Below, piece after piece: positions 1 through 8,586 of a DNA stretch of 36,248 nucleotides (the stretch's first letter is position 1; each line of letters starts with the position of its first letter). Under the pieces are notes generated by a model. The model searched no databases, was not told the DNA's origin, and saw nothing but the letters and a program-made list of their open reading frames with translations. Origin of the DNA: Pseudomonadota bacterium. Lineage in GTDB: Bacteria; Pseudomonadota; Gammaproteobacteria; Xanthomonadales; Rhodanobacteraceae. Location of the stretch: NCBI GenBank assembly GCA_021793575.1, contig JAJYSM010000031.1:1-36248 (forward strand). The letters are read 5' to 3'. The translations under genes were made by a program, and so were the position numbers.

Positions 1-860
1 CGCCGCCGCTGCTCGCGCGGCGCGGTCCAGTCGTTGTTGAACAGCGCGGGCTCCCAGCTGCCGTAGGTGGGATTGGGCAGCACGAACCAGCGCGTGCCGA
101 TCCACCCCAGGTAGGGCTGGATGTCCCGGCGCCGCGCCGCCGGCGTATTGGCCGCGACGGTGACGAAGTCGCCGAGCTGGTCGCCGAACTGCATCAGCAC
201 GCGGTACTGGCGGCTGATCAGCTGGCGGCGGCAGCTTTTTTCGGTGCCGATCTGCTCGCAGCCCGCCACGTAAGTGCCCAGGCCCAGCAACGCCTCTGGT
301 CCGGACACCGGGAAGCCGTCCTTGTGCAGGTTGGCCAGCGTCACTGCGTCCAGGTCCTTGGCGCGGTTGGAGACGTAGATCACCGCAATGCCGTGCTGCT
401 GGGCGTAGCGGGTGAAGGCGACCGCGCCGGGCAGCGCGCGCGCCTTCTGCTCCTTGCACCAGGCGGCCCAGTCGGCCTCGTTGTATTCGCCGCCGCTGCG
501 GATCAGGCGCGCCTGGTAGGGCGAGTTGTCCAGCACGGTCTCGTCGATGTCGAGCACCACCGCCGGCTTCAGCCCCGCGCTCGGCGTCACGCGGTCGTCG
601 CTGGGCAGCGCGTCCCACGCGGGATCGGCGAGGGCGGCGAGCAGACGGGACTGCGCATCGCGGTAGGTCTGCAGGTAGACCAGGTCGTGCTCCACCGCAT
701 TCTGGGTCCAGCTGACCGCGTTGAGGTTGTCGTCGGCCGGCGTGCTGGCGGGCGCGGCGGCGTGGGTCAGCGCAGCGACCGGCGCGGGTTTCGGCGCCGG
801 CGCGGCGCAGCCGGCCAGCAGGGTCAGCGCGATCAGGGTGGCAGGCAAGCGGCGTGGCAT
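1..860 (-). CDS. HAD-family acid phosphatase, lipoprotein e(P4) type (3' end missing)
   Basis: Reading the minus strand from ATG at 860 gives about 286 residues that run off the window with no stop. The N-terminus is a lipoprotein signal peptide ending in a lipobox (LLAGC, Cys at about residue 18), followed by an Ala/Pro-rich linker. The HAD motif I sequence DIDETVLDNSPYQARL matches the class C (e(P4)) acid phosphatases, in which the first Asp is the nucleophile and the second the acid/base; VIYVSNR fits motif II. Members remove phosphate from nucleoside monophosphates such as NMN at the outer membrane or in the periplasm. GAGGAA lies about 7 bases upstream of the ATG. The gene diverges from the AI-2E-family gene across about 120 bases. 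The family call is firm; the substrate is not known. Confidence 0.9.
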   Translation of the reverse strand, partial: MPRRLPATLIALTLLAGCAAPAPKPAPVAALTHAAAPASTPADDNLNAVSWTQNAVEHDLVYLQTYRDAQSRLLAALADPAWDALPSDDRVTPSAGLKPAVVLDIDETVLDNSPYQARLIRSGGEYNEADWAAWCKEQKARALPGAVAFTRYAQQHGIAVIYVSNRAKDLDAVTLANLHKDGFPVSGPEALLGLGTYVAGCEQIGTEKSCRRQLISRQYRVLMQFGDQLGDFVTVAANTPAARRRDIQPYLGWIGTRWFVLPNPTYGSWEPALFNNDWTAPREQRR

Positions 861-982
861 GGGCAGTTCCTCACGGGGCACATCAGCATGGGCAAAGTCT
901 ACGACAGCGATGTGTCGGGGCTGGCCGCCATTGCATGCTGTCTGACAGACTGGAGGCCCGCACCCCCACGGATCTGACCCGC

Positions 983-2014
983 ATGGATACTCCGCTGCCG
1001 GCCCTGCGCGATTCGTCCTCCGCCATTCGCATCGCCAGCTACGTGCTGGCCGCCGCGATGCTGCTGCTTGTCCTCGGCCTGCACATGCTGCCGGCGCTGC
1101 TCGCCGGCCTGCTCGTCTACGAGCTGGTGCAGGCGATGACCCCGCTGCTCGGCCAGCGCATTTCCGGCGATCGCGCGCGGGTACTGGTGGTGACCGTGCT
1201 GGGGGCGATCGTGGTGGGCCTGCTGATCCTGCTGGTCCTTGGCGTGATCAGCTTCTTCCGCAACGAGATCGGCAACCCCGAACTGCTGTGGCAGCAGCAG
1301 CTGATGCCGCTGGTGGAAAAAGCGCGGCAGCAGCTGCCGGCGGTGCTGGTCGACCATCTGCCGGACAGCGTCGACGACCTGCGCGTGGGCGCGGCGGAGC
1401 TGGCGCGCAAGCATGCGGGCACCCTGCAACTGGCCGGCAAGGAGGCGGTGCGGCTGTTCGTGCACATCCTGATCGGGCTGGTGCTGGGCGCGATCATCGC
1501 GCTCAGCCATACCCGTCCCGCGCATCAGGTCGGCCCGCTCGCCGCGGCGCTGGGGCTGCGCTGCCGGCGGCTGGCGGCGGCGTTCCACAACATCGTCTTC
1601 GCGCAGGTCAAGATCTCGCTGATCAACACCGTCTTCACCGCGATCTTCCTGCTCGGCGTGCTGCCGCTGCTGGGCATCCACGTGCCGCTGGCCAAGACGC
1701 TGGTGGTGGTCACCCTCATCGTCGGGCTGCTGCCGGTGGTCGGCAACCTGCTGTCGAACACCGCGATCACCATTGCCGCGCTGTCGGTATCGCTGGGCGT
1801 GGGCATCGCCGCGCTGGGCTTCCTGCTGCTGATCCACAAGCTGGAATACTTCCTCAACGCCCGCATCGTCGGTACCCAGATCAACGCCCGCGCGTGGGAG
1901 TTGCTGATGGCCATGCTGCTGATGGAAGCCGCGTTCGGCCTGGCCGGCGTGATCGCCGCGCCGATCTACTACGCCTATCTGAAGAGCGAGCTGGAAGCGG
2001 AGCGGCTGGTGTGA
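983..2014 (+). CDS. AI-2E family (PerM/YdiK-like) membrane transporter
   Basis: A 343-residue integral membrane protein. Hydrophobic segments pair near the N-terminus (residues about 17-50), then one at about 70-95, a soluble stretch of about 90 residues (DLRVGAAELARKHAG), and four or more C-terminal helices. This is the layout of the AI-2E transporter / PerM superfamily, including the conserved QINARAWELL and GLAGVIAAPIYYAYLKSEL-like end. Family members export autoinducer-2 or act as Na+/H+ antiporters or permeases, so the substrate cannot be read from sequence. I start at ATG 983 because the frame upstream (to 854) overlaps the divergent promoter region and codes a non-hydrophobic, low-quality leader. 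No strong ribosome site is visible at 983. The gene converges on rep with about 60 bases between the stops. Confidence 0.82.
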   Translation: MDTPLPALRDSSSAIRIASYVLAAAMLLLVLGLHMLPALLAGLLVYELVQAMTPLLGQRISGDRARVLVVTVLGAIVVGLLILLVLGVISFFRNEIGNPELLWQQQLMPLVEKARQQLPAVLVDHLPDSVDDLRVGAAELARKHAGTLQLAGKEAVRLFVHILIGLVLGAIIALSHTRPAHQVGPLAAALGLRCRRLAAAFHNIVFAQVKISLINTVFTAIFLLGVLPLLGIHVPLAKTLVVVTLIVGLLPVVGNLLSNTAITIAALSVSLGVGIAALGFLLLIHKLEYFLNARIVGTQINARAWELLMAMLLMEAAFGLAGVIAAPIYYAYLKSELEAERLV

Positions 2015-2077
2015 GCCGAGTTGAGCGCCTTTTGTCGGGTCGCCGTCGCAGGGTGAAAAATTCGCTCTGCGCCGCGG

Positions 2078-4060
2078 TCAATGGTTTGCCGCCAGCATGG
2101 CGGCGATTTTCTGCATGTGCGACTGCGCGGTCTCGCGGGTGACTTCCTGGTCCGCCTCGGGGTCCTTGCCCTGCCAGTGCAGGTCGGCTTGCGGCAGCTC
2201 GTGCAGGAAGCGGCTGGGCTGGTTGCTGTGGACGTCGCCGTAGCGCTTGGTTCTGGCCGACCACGACAGCGTCAGCAGCTCCTTGGCGCGGGTGATGCCC
2301 ACGTACAGCAGGCGGCGCTCCTCGTCCAGCCGGCCCTCGTCGATGGCGCCTTCGTGTGGCAGCGTGCCGTCCTCGCAGCCGACGATGAAGACGAAGCGGA
2401 ACTCCAGCCCCTTGGCCGCGTGCAGTGTCATCATGCGCACCGCGTTGCCGGGATCGTCGCGGTCGGCGTGGCTGAGCAGGGCGAGCTGGGCGGCGAGGTC
2501 GCCAGCGCTGCTGCCCTTCTGCATCGCGCGGAACCAGTCGGCCAGCTCCTTCAGGTTGCCCAGCCGGCGCTCGCGCAGGCTGGCGTCCGGCGTGCTGGCG
2601 GTGATCTGTGCGGCGTAGCCGGTGCGTGCCAGGATCGTCTCGACCAGATCGGCCGCGTTCTGGTGGATCGAGGCGCTGCGCAGTTCGTCCAGCAGGCTGG
2701 CGAACGCCGCCAGCGCCGCCGCCGGCCGCGGCGTGAGCTGGCGCAGCACGCCATCGCTGCGGGTGGCTTCCAGCAGCGAGCAGTGCCGGCTCTGCGCGAT
2801 GCGGCCGAGGCTTTCCAGCGTGGTCGAACCGATCTCGCGCTTGGGCACGTTGACCACGCGCAGGAACGCGGCGTCATCGCTGGGGTTGGTCAGCAGGCGC
2901 AGGTAGCACAGCAGATCCTTCACCTCGGCGCGGTCGAGGAAGGAGAGCGCGCCGGTGAGGTGGTAGGGAATGCGCGCCAGGCGGAAAGCTTTCTCTAAAA
3001 CACGCGCCTGGAAGTTGCCGCGGTACAGCACCGCGATGTCGTGCCAGCGCGCCTTGTGCTTCTCGGCCAGCGCGGCGGCGATCGCGGCGACGCGCTCGGC
3101 CTCGTGCTCGGCCTCCTTGCATTCCAGCACGCGGATCGGCGCGCCTTCGGGCAGCTCGCTCCACAGCTTTTTTTCGTGCAGGTGCGGGTTGTTGCCGATC
3201 AGCTGGTTGGCCGCGCGCAGGATGCGTTTGCCGCAGCGGTAGTTCTGCTCCAGCTTGATCACGCGCAGGTTCGGCCAGTCGCGGCCGAGCTGGTCGATGT
3301 TTTCCGGATTGGCGCCGCGCCAGGCGTAGATCGACTGATCGTCGTCGCCCACGCAGGTGATGCCGCCGCGCTCGCCGGCCAGCACTTTCAGCAGCCGGTA
3401 CTGCGCGTCGTTGGTGTCCTGGTATTCGTCCACCAGCAGATAGCGCAGGCGCTCGCGCCAGCTGCTGCGGGCCTCCTCGTCGGATTCCAGGATCTGCAGC
3501 GGCAGCCGGATCAGATCGTCGAAATCCACTGCGTTGAACGCGGCAAGGCGCTGCTGGTACATGTCGTAGATGGTCGCCGCCTCCAGCTCGCGCGGGCTGC
3601 GCGCGGCGGCCAGCGCCTGCTCCGGCGAGAGGCCGCCGTTCTTGGCGCGGCTGAGCAGGTTGCGGATGCCGAACAGCACGTCGGGCTTTATGCCCTTGGG
3701 GGCCAGCTCCTTGATGATGCCGCCGCTGTCGTCCGCATCCAGCACCGAGAAGCCGCGCCGCAGGCCGGCGCGGGCGTGTTCGATCTGCAGGAATTTCAGC
3801 CCCAGCGCGTGGAACGTGCTCACCGTCAGCGCCTGCGCATCCTCGGCGTTGACCAGCTGGGCGACGCGCTCGCGCATCTCGCGCGCGGCCTTGTTGGTGA
3901 AGGTGATCGCGGCGATCTTCGACGGCGCCAGGTGGCGGCGTGCGATCAGCCAGGCAATCTTCTGGGTGATTACCGAGGTCTTGCCAGAGCCGGCGCCGGC
4001 CAGCACCAGCAGCGGGCTGTCGCAGTGTTCGACGGCGGCCAGTTGTTGCGGATTGAGCAT
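2078..4060 (-). CDS. rep: ATP-dependent DNA helicase Rep
   Basis: A 660-residue superfamily 1A helicase that unwinds 3'-5' and helps replication forks past obstacles. Visible motifs in order: [11 protein letters not shown] (Walker A, about residues 19-29), [12 protein letters not shown] (Ia), [10 protein letters not shown] (Walker B), [13 protein letters not shown] (III), QNYRC (IV), [11 protein letters not shown] (V) and YVGITRAKE (VI). The opening [20 protein letters not shown] aligns with the E. coli Rep start and the length is close to E. coli Rep (673), so I prefer Rep over UvrD/PcrA. The frame stays open to 4216, but those 52 extra codons are a translated REP palindrome, so the start is ATG 4060. 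It diverges from tdk. Confidence 0.94.
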   Translation of the reverse strand: MLNPQQLAAVEHCDSPLLVLAGAGSGKTSVITQKIAWLIARRHLAPSKIAAITFTNKAAREMRERVAQLVNAEDAQALTVSTFHALGLKFLQIEHARAGLRRGFSVLDADDSGGIIKELAPKGIKPDVLFGIRNLLSRAKNGGLSPEQALAAARSPRELEAATIYDMYQQRLAAFNAVDFDDLIRLPLQILESDEEARSSWRERLRYLLVDEYQDTNDAQYRLLKVLAGERGGITCVGDDDQSIYAWRGANPENIDQLGRDWPNLRVIKLEQNYRCGKRILRAANQLIGNNPHLHEKKLWSELPEGAPIRVLECKEAEHEAERVAAIAAALAEKHKARWHDIAVLYRGNFQARVLEKAFRLARIPYHLTGALSFLDRAEVKDLLCYLRLLTNPSDDAAFLRVVNVPKREIGSTTLESLGRIAQSRHCSLLEATRSDGVLRQLTPRPAAALAAFASLLDELRSASIHQNAADLVETILARTGYAAQITASTPDASLRERRLGNLKELADWFRAMQKGSSAGDLAAQLALLSHADRDDPGNAVRMMTLHAAKGLEFRFVFIVGCEDGTLPHEGAIDEGRLDEERRLLYVGITRAKELLTLSWSARTKRYGDVHSNQPSRFLHELPQADLHWQGKDPEADQEVTRETAQSHMQKIAAMLAANH

Positions 4061-4128
4061 GGAGTCCAGGCGGTCTGCGACGCGACGGACGATGGTAACA
4101 GGCCCCTGCAGGATATCGCTTCCAGTAA

Positions 4129-4203
4129 GAGCGACTTCAGTCGCGATGCTGTTGCTTTGATGCAGCATGAATACAAGGGCATCGCGGCTGAAGCCGCTCC
4201 CAC
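4129..4203. repeat. REP-type palindrome between divergent rep and tdk
   Basis: The left arm GAGCGACTTCAGTCGCGATG (from 4129) and the right arm ending GAAGCCGCTCCCAC (to 4203) are imperfect reverse complements separated by about 28 bases. The same core occurs at 5704-5782 and 18524-18595. It matches the Xanthomonadaceae/Pseudomonas class of REP sequences mobilised by RAYT transposases (family knowledge). It lies in the 198-bp divergent upstream region of rep and tdk, not in the more usual 3' position. Confidence 0.85.
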
Positions 4204-4258
4204 AAGAAGGCCGCAAGCGCCCGCGCTACCATGCACGGCATCTTCCAGGCGCACCGGC

Positions 4259-4921
4259 ATGGCCAAGCTCTATTTCTATTACTCGGCAATGAACGCCGGC
4301 AAGACCACCGCGCTGTTGCAAAGCGCGTGGAACTACCGCGAGCGCGGCATGCGCACGCTGATCCTCACGCCGGCGCTGGACAACCGCTACGGTGAGGGCA
4401 TTGTGGCCTCGCGCATCGGCCTGAAAGCGGACGCGCGGCGCTTTGGCCCGGAGCAGAACCTGTTCGCGCTGATCGAGGCAGATATCGCGGCGCACGGCGC
4501 GCTGCACTGCGTGTTCGTCGACGAGGCGCAGTTCCTGACCAAGGCGCAGGTGTGGCAGATCAGTGACGTGGTCGATCGCCTGCACATCCCGGTGCTCGCC
4601 TATGGCCTGCGCACGGATTTCCGCGGCGAGCCGTTCGAAGGCAGCCTGTATCTGCTGGCCTGGGCGGACAACCTGCAGGAGATCAAGACGATCTGCCACT
4701 CGGGCCGCAAGGCCACCATGGTGGTGCGGGTGGACGAGCGCGGCCGCGCCGTCACCGACGGCCCACAGGTTGAGATCGGCGGCAACGAGCGCTATGTCTC
4801 GGTGAGCCGCGTCGAATTCAAGAAGATCAGCGAGGGAAACGGCCGCATCGAACTGCAGCAAAGCGTGCTGCCGCTCGGCGATGAGCCCCGAGCGCCATCC
4901 ATCACCGAAGGAATGCCATGA
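4259..4921 (+). CDS. tdk: Thymidine kinase (type II)
   Basis: A 220-residue cytosolic kinase that phosphorylates thymidine to dTMP in the salvage pathway. The P-loop is SAMNAGKTT (residues 9-17). The DEAQF motif carries the catalytic Glu at 89. The nucleoside-binding end GGNERYVSV is present. In the E. coli enzyme zinc is held by a C-H-C pair and a C-x-x-H pair; here the matching positions read Cys146, Ser148, Ser183 and Glu186, so three of four ligands are gone. I recall the same in Xanthomonas enzymes, so this is probably a lineage trait and not decay. ATG 4259 is the first in-frame Met matching the family start. The stop overlaps the next gene's start by 4 bases (ATGA). Confidence 0.95.
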   Translation: MAKLYFYYSAMNAGKTTALLQSAWNYRERGMRTLILTPALDNRYGEGIVASRIGLKADARRFGPEQNLFALIEADIAAHGALHCVFVDEAQFLTKAQVWQISDVVDRLHIPVLAYGLRTDFRGEPFEGSLYLLAWADNLQEIKTICHSGRKATMVVRVDERGRAVTDGPQVEIGGNERYVSVSRVEFKKISEGNGRIELQQSVLPLGDEPRAPSITEGMP

Positions 4922-5685
4922 GCCACCCGATCGTCATCCCCGCCTGGCCGCGCCCGCACTGGCAGGCCAGCGACGAGGACATCCTGCTGCAGTTCTACGT
5001 GTTCGGAAAGTTCGAGGCGGTGCGCGTGCCCTCGCTGGACTACGGCAGCGACGGCCTGCCGCCCGGCATCACGGCGACCAATCATCATCACCCTGATCTG
5101 CGCGCGTGGGAGGGATATCCGCTGAAGGGCGCGATGGGTCGCATGTTCAGGGACGATGCGCCCGCGGCGTACCAGCGGGCCGTCGACGCGCCCGAGGTGA
5201 TGGTGGTGCGCGGCACGTTGAAGGACAGCCCGGACACCGGCTACCTGCGCGACACGCTGGGCGTGCTGGCCGGCATGCTCGACATCGGCGGCGTCGCGAT
5301 CCTCGATCCGCAGATCCTCGGCCTGCTCGACGCCGACGCGTGGCGTCGGAAATACCTTGTTCGCGACGGCGCGCCGATCCGTAACCACCTGCTGATCCTG
5401 CGCGACGGCGAGCCGCAGCCGAACCACTCGTGGATCCACAGCCGCGGCATGCGCAAGTTCGGTCGCCCCGACGTCAGCATTCACCAGGTGCCCGAGCGCG
5501 ACACCGACCGCGCCGGCGCGCTGTGCCAGCAGCTGGCCGAACTGCAGGCGCTGGGCGCGCATTTCAGCGACGGTCAGCGGCTGGAGGTCGAGGGCCTGCC
5601 TGCCGGCGTCGTGGCGCACCTGCGCGGCGGCCTGGGCGACCCGGATTTCAACAACACCTTCGTCGAGCTCCACTGGCCCCGGTGA
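4918..5685 (+). CDS. Conserved-looking protein of unknown function, overlaps tdk
   Basis: 255 residues, soluble, with no signal peptide or membrane segment. I do not recognise the family. Visible features: a His-rich stretch [13 protein letters not shown] (about residues 53-65), a central hydrophobic segment [24 protein letters not shown] that looks like a buried beta-alpha core, and a C-terminal block [22 protein letters not shown] with the feel of a DUF4261-like fold (weak impression only). The start is well set: GAAGGA sits about 6 bases before ATG 4918, which overlaps the tdk stop, so the two genes are translationally coupled. The gene ends just before a REP palindrome and converges on mutM. 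Codon use resembles the neighbours. Confidence 0.8.
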   Translation: MSHPIVIPAWPRPHWQASDEDILLQFYVFGKFEAVRVPSLDYGSDGLPPGITATNHHHPDLRAWEGYPLKGAMGRMFRDDAPAAYQRAVDAPEVMVVRGTLKDSPDTGYLRDTLGVLAGMLDIGGVAILDPQILGLLDADAWRRKYLVRDGAPIRNHLLILRDGEPQPNHSWIHSRGMRKFGRPDVSIHQVPERDTDRAGALCQQLAELQALGAHFSDGQRLEVEGLPAGVVAHLRGGLGDPDFNNTFVELHWPR

Positions 5686-5703
5686 AGCGGGCAATCCCGG
5701 ACA

Positions 5704-5782
5704 GTGGGAGCGACTTCAGTCGCGATGCTGTTGCTTTGATGCAGCATCAGAACAAGAGCATCGCGACTGAAGTCGCTCCCAC
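5704..5782. repeat. REP palindrome with perfect 26-bp arms
   Basis: A perfect inverted repeat: arm 5704-5729 (GTGGGAGCGACTTCAGTCGC then GATGCT) and its exact reverse complement at 5757-5782, around a 27-base spacer. It lies between two convergent genes and ends 4 bases from the mutM stop codon. RNA from either side would fold it, so it could also act as a bidirectional 3'-end stabiliser or terminator (inference). Confidence 0.9.
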
Positions 5783-5786
5783 AGCG

Positions 5787-6614
5787 TCACTTCTGGCAGC
5801 GCGGGCACCAGAACGTGGAGCGCTGCCCCAGCAGCGCCTGTTTGATCGGTGCGCCGCAGACCTTGCACGGCTCGCCGGCGCGACCGTAGACGTTGAGCTC
5901 GCGGAAAAAATAGCCCGGCGCACCGTCGGGGTTGAGGAAGTCGCGCAGGGTGGTGCCGCCGCGCTCGATCGCCCACGCCAGGATGCGCTTCACCTCCGCA
6001 GCCAGTCGCGCATAGCGGGTGCGTGATACGGCGCCGGCATCGCGGCGCGGGTCGATGCCGGCGGCGAACAGCGCCTCGCTGGCGTAGATGTTGCCTACGC
6101 CGACCACGTTCGCGTTGTCCATCAGGAATAACTTCACCGCCGCACGGCGGCCGCGCGAGCGCTGCCACAGCGTGTCGCCGTCGAAGGCGTCGGTGAGCGG
6201 CTCGGGGCCGAGCGCGGCCAGCAGCGGATGGACTTCACCCGGCGGTTGCCACAGCAGGCAGCCGAAGCGGCGCGGGTCGGTAAAGCGCAGCACGCGCTCG
6301 CGCTGGCCGGGCGCGCCTTCCAGCATGATATCGACGTGGTCATGCGCGCCCAGCGGCGCGTCCGGCGGCAGCACCCGCAGCATGCCGGACATGCCCAGGT
6401 GCAGCAGCGCGCTGCCGGCCCCGGTGTGCAGCAGCAGGTATTTCGCCCGGCGCTCCACGTCCATGATGCGCTGGCCCGGCAGCAGCGTGCTGATCTCGGG
6501 CGGGATCGGCCAGCGCAGATCGCTCCGGCGCAGCGTCACCCCGAGCACCTGCCGCCCGATCAGATGCGGTGCGATGCCGCGACGGGTGGTTTCGACTTCG
6601 GGCAGTTCGGGCAT
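5787..6614 (-). CDS. mutM: Formamidopyrimidine-DNA glycosylase (Fpg/MutM)
   Basis: A 275-residue bifunctional glycosylase/AP-lyase that removes 8-oxoguanine and formamidopyrimidines. It begins [14 protein letters not shown]: Pro2 becomes the catalytic N-terminal amine and Glu3 the acid. ERRAKYLLL carries the conserved Lys near residue 58. LGMSGMLR and [15 protein letters not shown] (helix-two-turn-helix) are present. The C-terminal zinc finger is intact (CKVC ... CPRC). Length is typical. It starts 6 bases after the gnd stop, so it is probably transcribed from the gnd side. There is no room for a T-tract terminator before the REP palindrome. Confidence 0.97.
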   Translation of the reverse strand: MPELPEVETTRRGIAPHLIGRQVLGVTLRRSDLRWPIPPEISTLLPGQRIMDVERRAKYLLLHTGAGSALLHLGMSGMLRVLPPDAPLGAHDHVDIMLEGAPGQRERVLRFTDPRRFGCLLWQPPGEVHPLLAALGPEPLTDAFDGDTLWQRSRGRRAAVKLFLMDNANVVGVGNIYASEALFAAGIDPRRDAGAVSRTRYARLAAEVKRILAWAIERGGTTLRDFLNPDGAPGYFFRELNVYGRAGEPCKVCGAPIKQALLGQRSTFWCPRCQK

Positions 6615-6620
6615 GCGCCA

Positions 6621-8030
6621 TCAGCTCCAGTCGGCGTGGAAGCTGCCCGGCTGGTCGATGCGCTCGAAGGTGTGCGCGCCGAACAGGTCGCGCTGGGCCT
6701 GGATCAGGTTGGCCGGCAGCCGCGCGGCGCGATAGCCGTCGTAGTAGGCGATGGCGGAGCTGAAGCCGGGCATCGGCACGCCTGCGTACACGGCGGTGGC
6801 GACCACCTCGCGCAGCGCCGACTGATACTTCTGCGCGATGGCGCGGAAGCTCGGCGCCAGCAGCAGGTTGGCCAAGCTGCCGTCGTGCCGGTACGCCTCG
6901 GTGATGTCCTGCAGGAAGCGCGCCCGGATGATGCAGCCGCCGCGCCAGATGCTGGCGATGGTGGCGTAGTCCAGCTGCCAGCCATATTCGTCGGAGGCCG
7001 CGCGCAGCTGCGCGAAGCCCTGCGCGTAGGAGACGATCTTGCTGAGGTACAGCGCGCGCCGCACCGATTCGATGAAGGCCTCGCGGTCGCCCGCAAACGG
7101 TGTCGCCGCGGGTCCTTGCAGCTGCGTGCTGGCGGCGATGCGCTCGTCCTTCAGTGCGGACAGCATGCGGGCGAACACCGACTCGGTGATCAGCGGCAGC
7201 GGCACGCCGAGGTCGAGCGCGCTCTGGCTGGTCCACTTGCCGGTGCCCTTCTGCGCGGCGCGGTCGAGGATCACGTCGAGCAGATCCTTGCCGGTCTGCG
7301 GGTCTTTCTTGGTAAAGATCTTCGCGGTGATCTCGATCAGGTAGCTGTCCAGCTCGCCCGCGTTCCACTCGCCGTAGATCCTGGCCAGCTCCGCGTTGGA
7401 CAGGCCGAGCACCTGCCGCAGCACCGCGTAGCTTTCGGCGATCAGCTGCATGTCGCCGTACTCGATGCCGTTGTGCACCATCTTCACGTAGTGGCCGGCG
7501 CCGTCCGCGCCCATGTACGCCACGCAGGGCGTGCCATCCGGCGCGCGGGCAGCGATCTGCGTGAGGATGGGCGCCACCAGATCGTACGCATCGCGCGGCC
7601 CGCCGGGCATGATCGATGGCCCGTGCAGCGCGCCCTCCTCGCCGCCGGAGACGCCGGTGCCGATGAAGTGCAGGCCGGCCTTGGCCAGCTCCCGGTTGCG
7701 CCGGATGGTGTCCTTGAAATTCGTGTTGCCGCCGTCGATCAGGATGTCGCCCGGGTCCAGCAGCGGCCGCAGCTGCGCGATGGTGTCGTCGGTGGGCGCG
7801 CCGGCCTTCACCATCAGCAGGATGCGGCGGGGCTTTTCCAGCGACTCGACGAACTCTTCGAGCGTGTAGGTGGGCACGAGGTTCTTGTCGCCGTGCTCGG
7901 CGATCACCGCGTCGGTCTTCTCGCGGCTGCGGTTGAAGATCGACACCGCGTGGCCGCGGCTCTCGATGTTCAGCGCCAGGTTGCGGCCCATCACGGCCAT
8001 GCCGACCACGCCGATGGCTTGCCTGTTCAT
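6621..8030 (-). CDS. gnd: 6-phosphogluconate dehydrogenase, decarboxylating
   Basis: 469 residues, the standard length of the NADP-dependent enzyme of the oxidative pentose phosphate pathway (6-phosphogluconate to ribulose 5-phosphate plus CO2). The Rossmann motif [15 protein letters not shown] is at residues 7-21 and the NADP-binding Arg in NRSREKTD at about 33. [35 protein letters not shown] (catalytic Lys) and the C-terminal [21 protein letters not shown] with GAHTFERID are all present. GGAGGT lies 7-8 bases before ATG 8030. It sits between the ABC-transporter block (64 bases upstream) and mutM (6 bases downstream). glk lies elsewhere in the window, so gnd and glk are not in one operon here. 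Confidence 0.97.
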   Translation of the reverse strand: MNRQAIGVVGMAVMGRNLALNIESRGHAVSIFNRSREKTDAVIAEHGDKNLVPTYTLEEFVESLEKPRRILLMVKAGAPTDDTIAQLRPLLDPGDILIDGGNTNFKDTIRRNRELAKAGLHFIGTGVSGGEEGALHGPSIMPGGPRDAYDLVAPILTQIAARAPDGTPCVAYMGADGAGHYVKMVHNGIEYGDMQLIAESYAVLRQVLGLSNAELARIYGEWNAGELDSYLIEITAKIFTKKDPQTGKDLLDVILDRAAQKGTGKWTSQSALDLGVPLPLITESVFARMLSALKDERIAASTQLQGPAATPFAGDREAFIESVRRALYLSKIVSYAQGFAQLRAASDEYGWQLDYATIASIWRGGCIIRARFLQDITEAYRHDGSLANLLLAPSFRAIAQKYQSALREVVATAVYAGVPMPGFSSAIAYYDGYRAARLPANLIQAQRDLFGAHTFERIDQPGSFHADWS

Positions 8031-8093
8031 CGTCCGACCTCCGGGTTCATTACCGTCGATATGGGGAGCGGCCGGCGCGGTGCAAGCCGCCGC

Positions 8094-8585
8094 TCAGTGC
8101 AGCTCGGTGGTGCGGGTGGCCGGCGACGACGGCATGTAGCGCGGCGACACCAGCGCGATGCGCCGGCCCACCCGCACATAGTGCTGCGGCCCGGTGACCG
8201 CGGTGGCGCCGAACTCCAGCGCGTGGCCGTCCAGCACCAGCACGGCCTGCGGCGGCGCCAGCCCGATCCTGGCGGGATCGAAGTCGCTCGCCTTGCGCCA
8301 GCCCAGCACCGGCGCGGCGGCGATGGCGGTCAGGTCGTCGAGGCGGCTGTCGATGGCGCGCGCGGGCGTGCCGTCGGTGCGCCACCAGTGGCCGGCGCGC
8401 TTTTCGTAATGCAGCGTGGGCGCACCGGGCAGTGTCAGCGCGACGCGGGTGATGGCGGCGGGACTCAGCGCGGTGAGGTTGCCCGGGGCATGCAGTGCAT
8501 CGCGGCGCAGCTGCCAGCCGGCGAGCAGCAGCAGCGCGGCCACCGCGAGCAGCAGAAGCAGGCGCTGGCGCGCGGCGCGCTTCAT
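8094..8585 (-). CDS. Small membrane-anchored DUF4340-like protein of the ABC block
   Basis: 163 residues with one N-terminal membrane anchor (LLLLLAVAALLLLAGWQL, about residues 9-26) and a soluble periplasmic domain. The domain begins LSPAAITRVALTLPGAPTLHYEKRAGHWWRT and continues with a substrate-free beta-rich pattern. This resembles the DUF4340 proteins that commonly follow GldG-like genes. It starts 1 base after the upstream GldG-like gene ends, so the two are coupled. It is shorter than many DUF4340 proteins, having about one copy of the repeating domain. Function unknown; presumably part of the ABC complex. Confidence 0.78.
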   Translation of the reverse strand: MKRAARQRLLLLLAVAALLLLAGWQLRRDALHAPGNLTALSPAAITRVALTLPGAPTLHYEKRAGHWWRTDGTPARAIDSRLDDLTAIAAAPVLGWRKASDFDPARIGLAPPQAVLVLDGHALEFGATAVTGPQHYVRVGRRIALVSPRYMPSSPATRTTELH

Positions 8586-8586
8586 C

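Noticed and set aside
4061-4216. N-terminal extension of Rep
   Set aside because: These codons translate the REP palindrome and promoter region; the family start is MLNPQQ at 4060.
3041-4258. Long frame upstream of and in phase with tdk
   Set aside because: It is a shadow of rep on the opposite strand; thymidine kinase begins at 4259.
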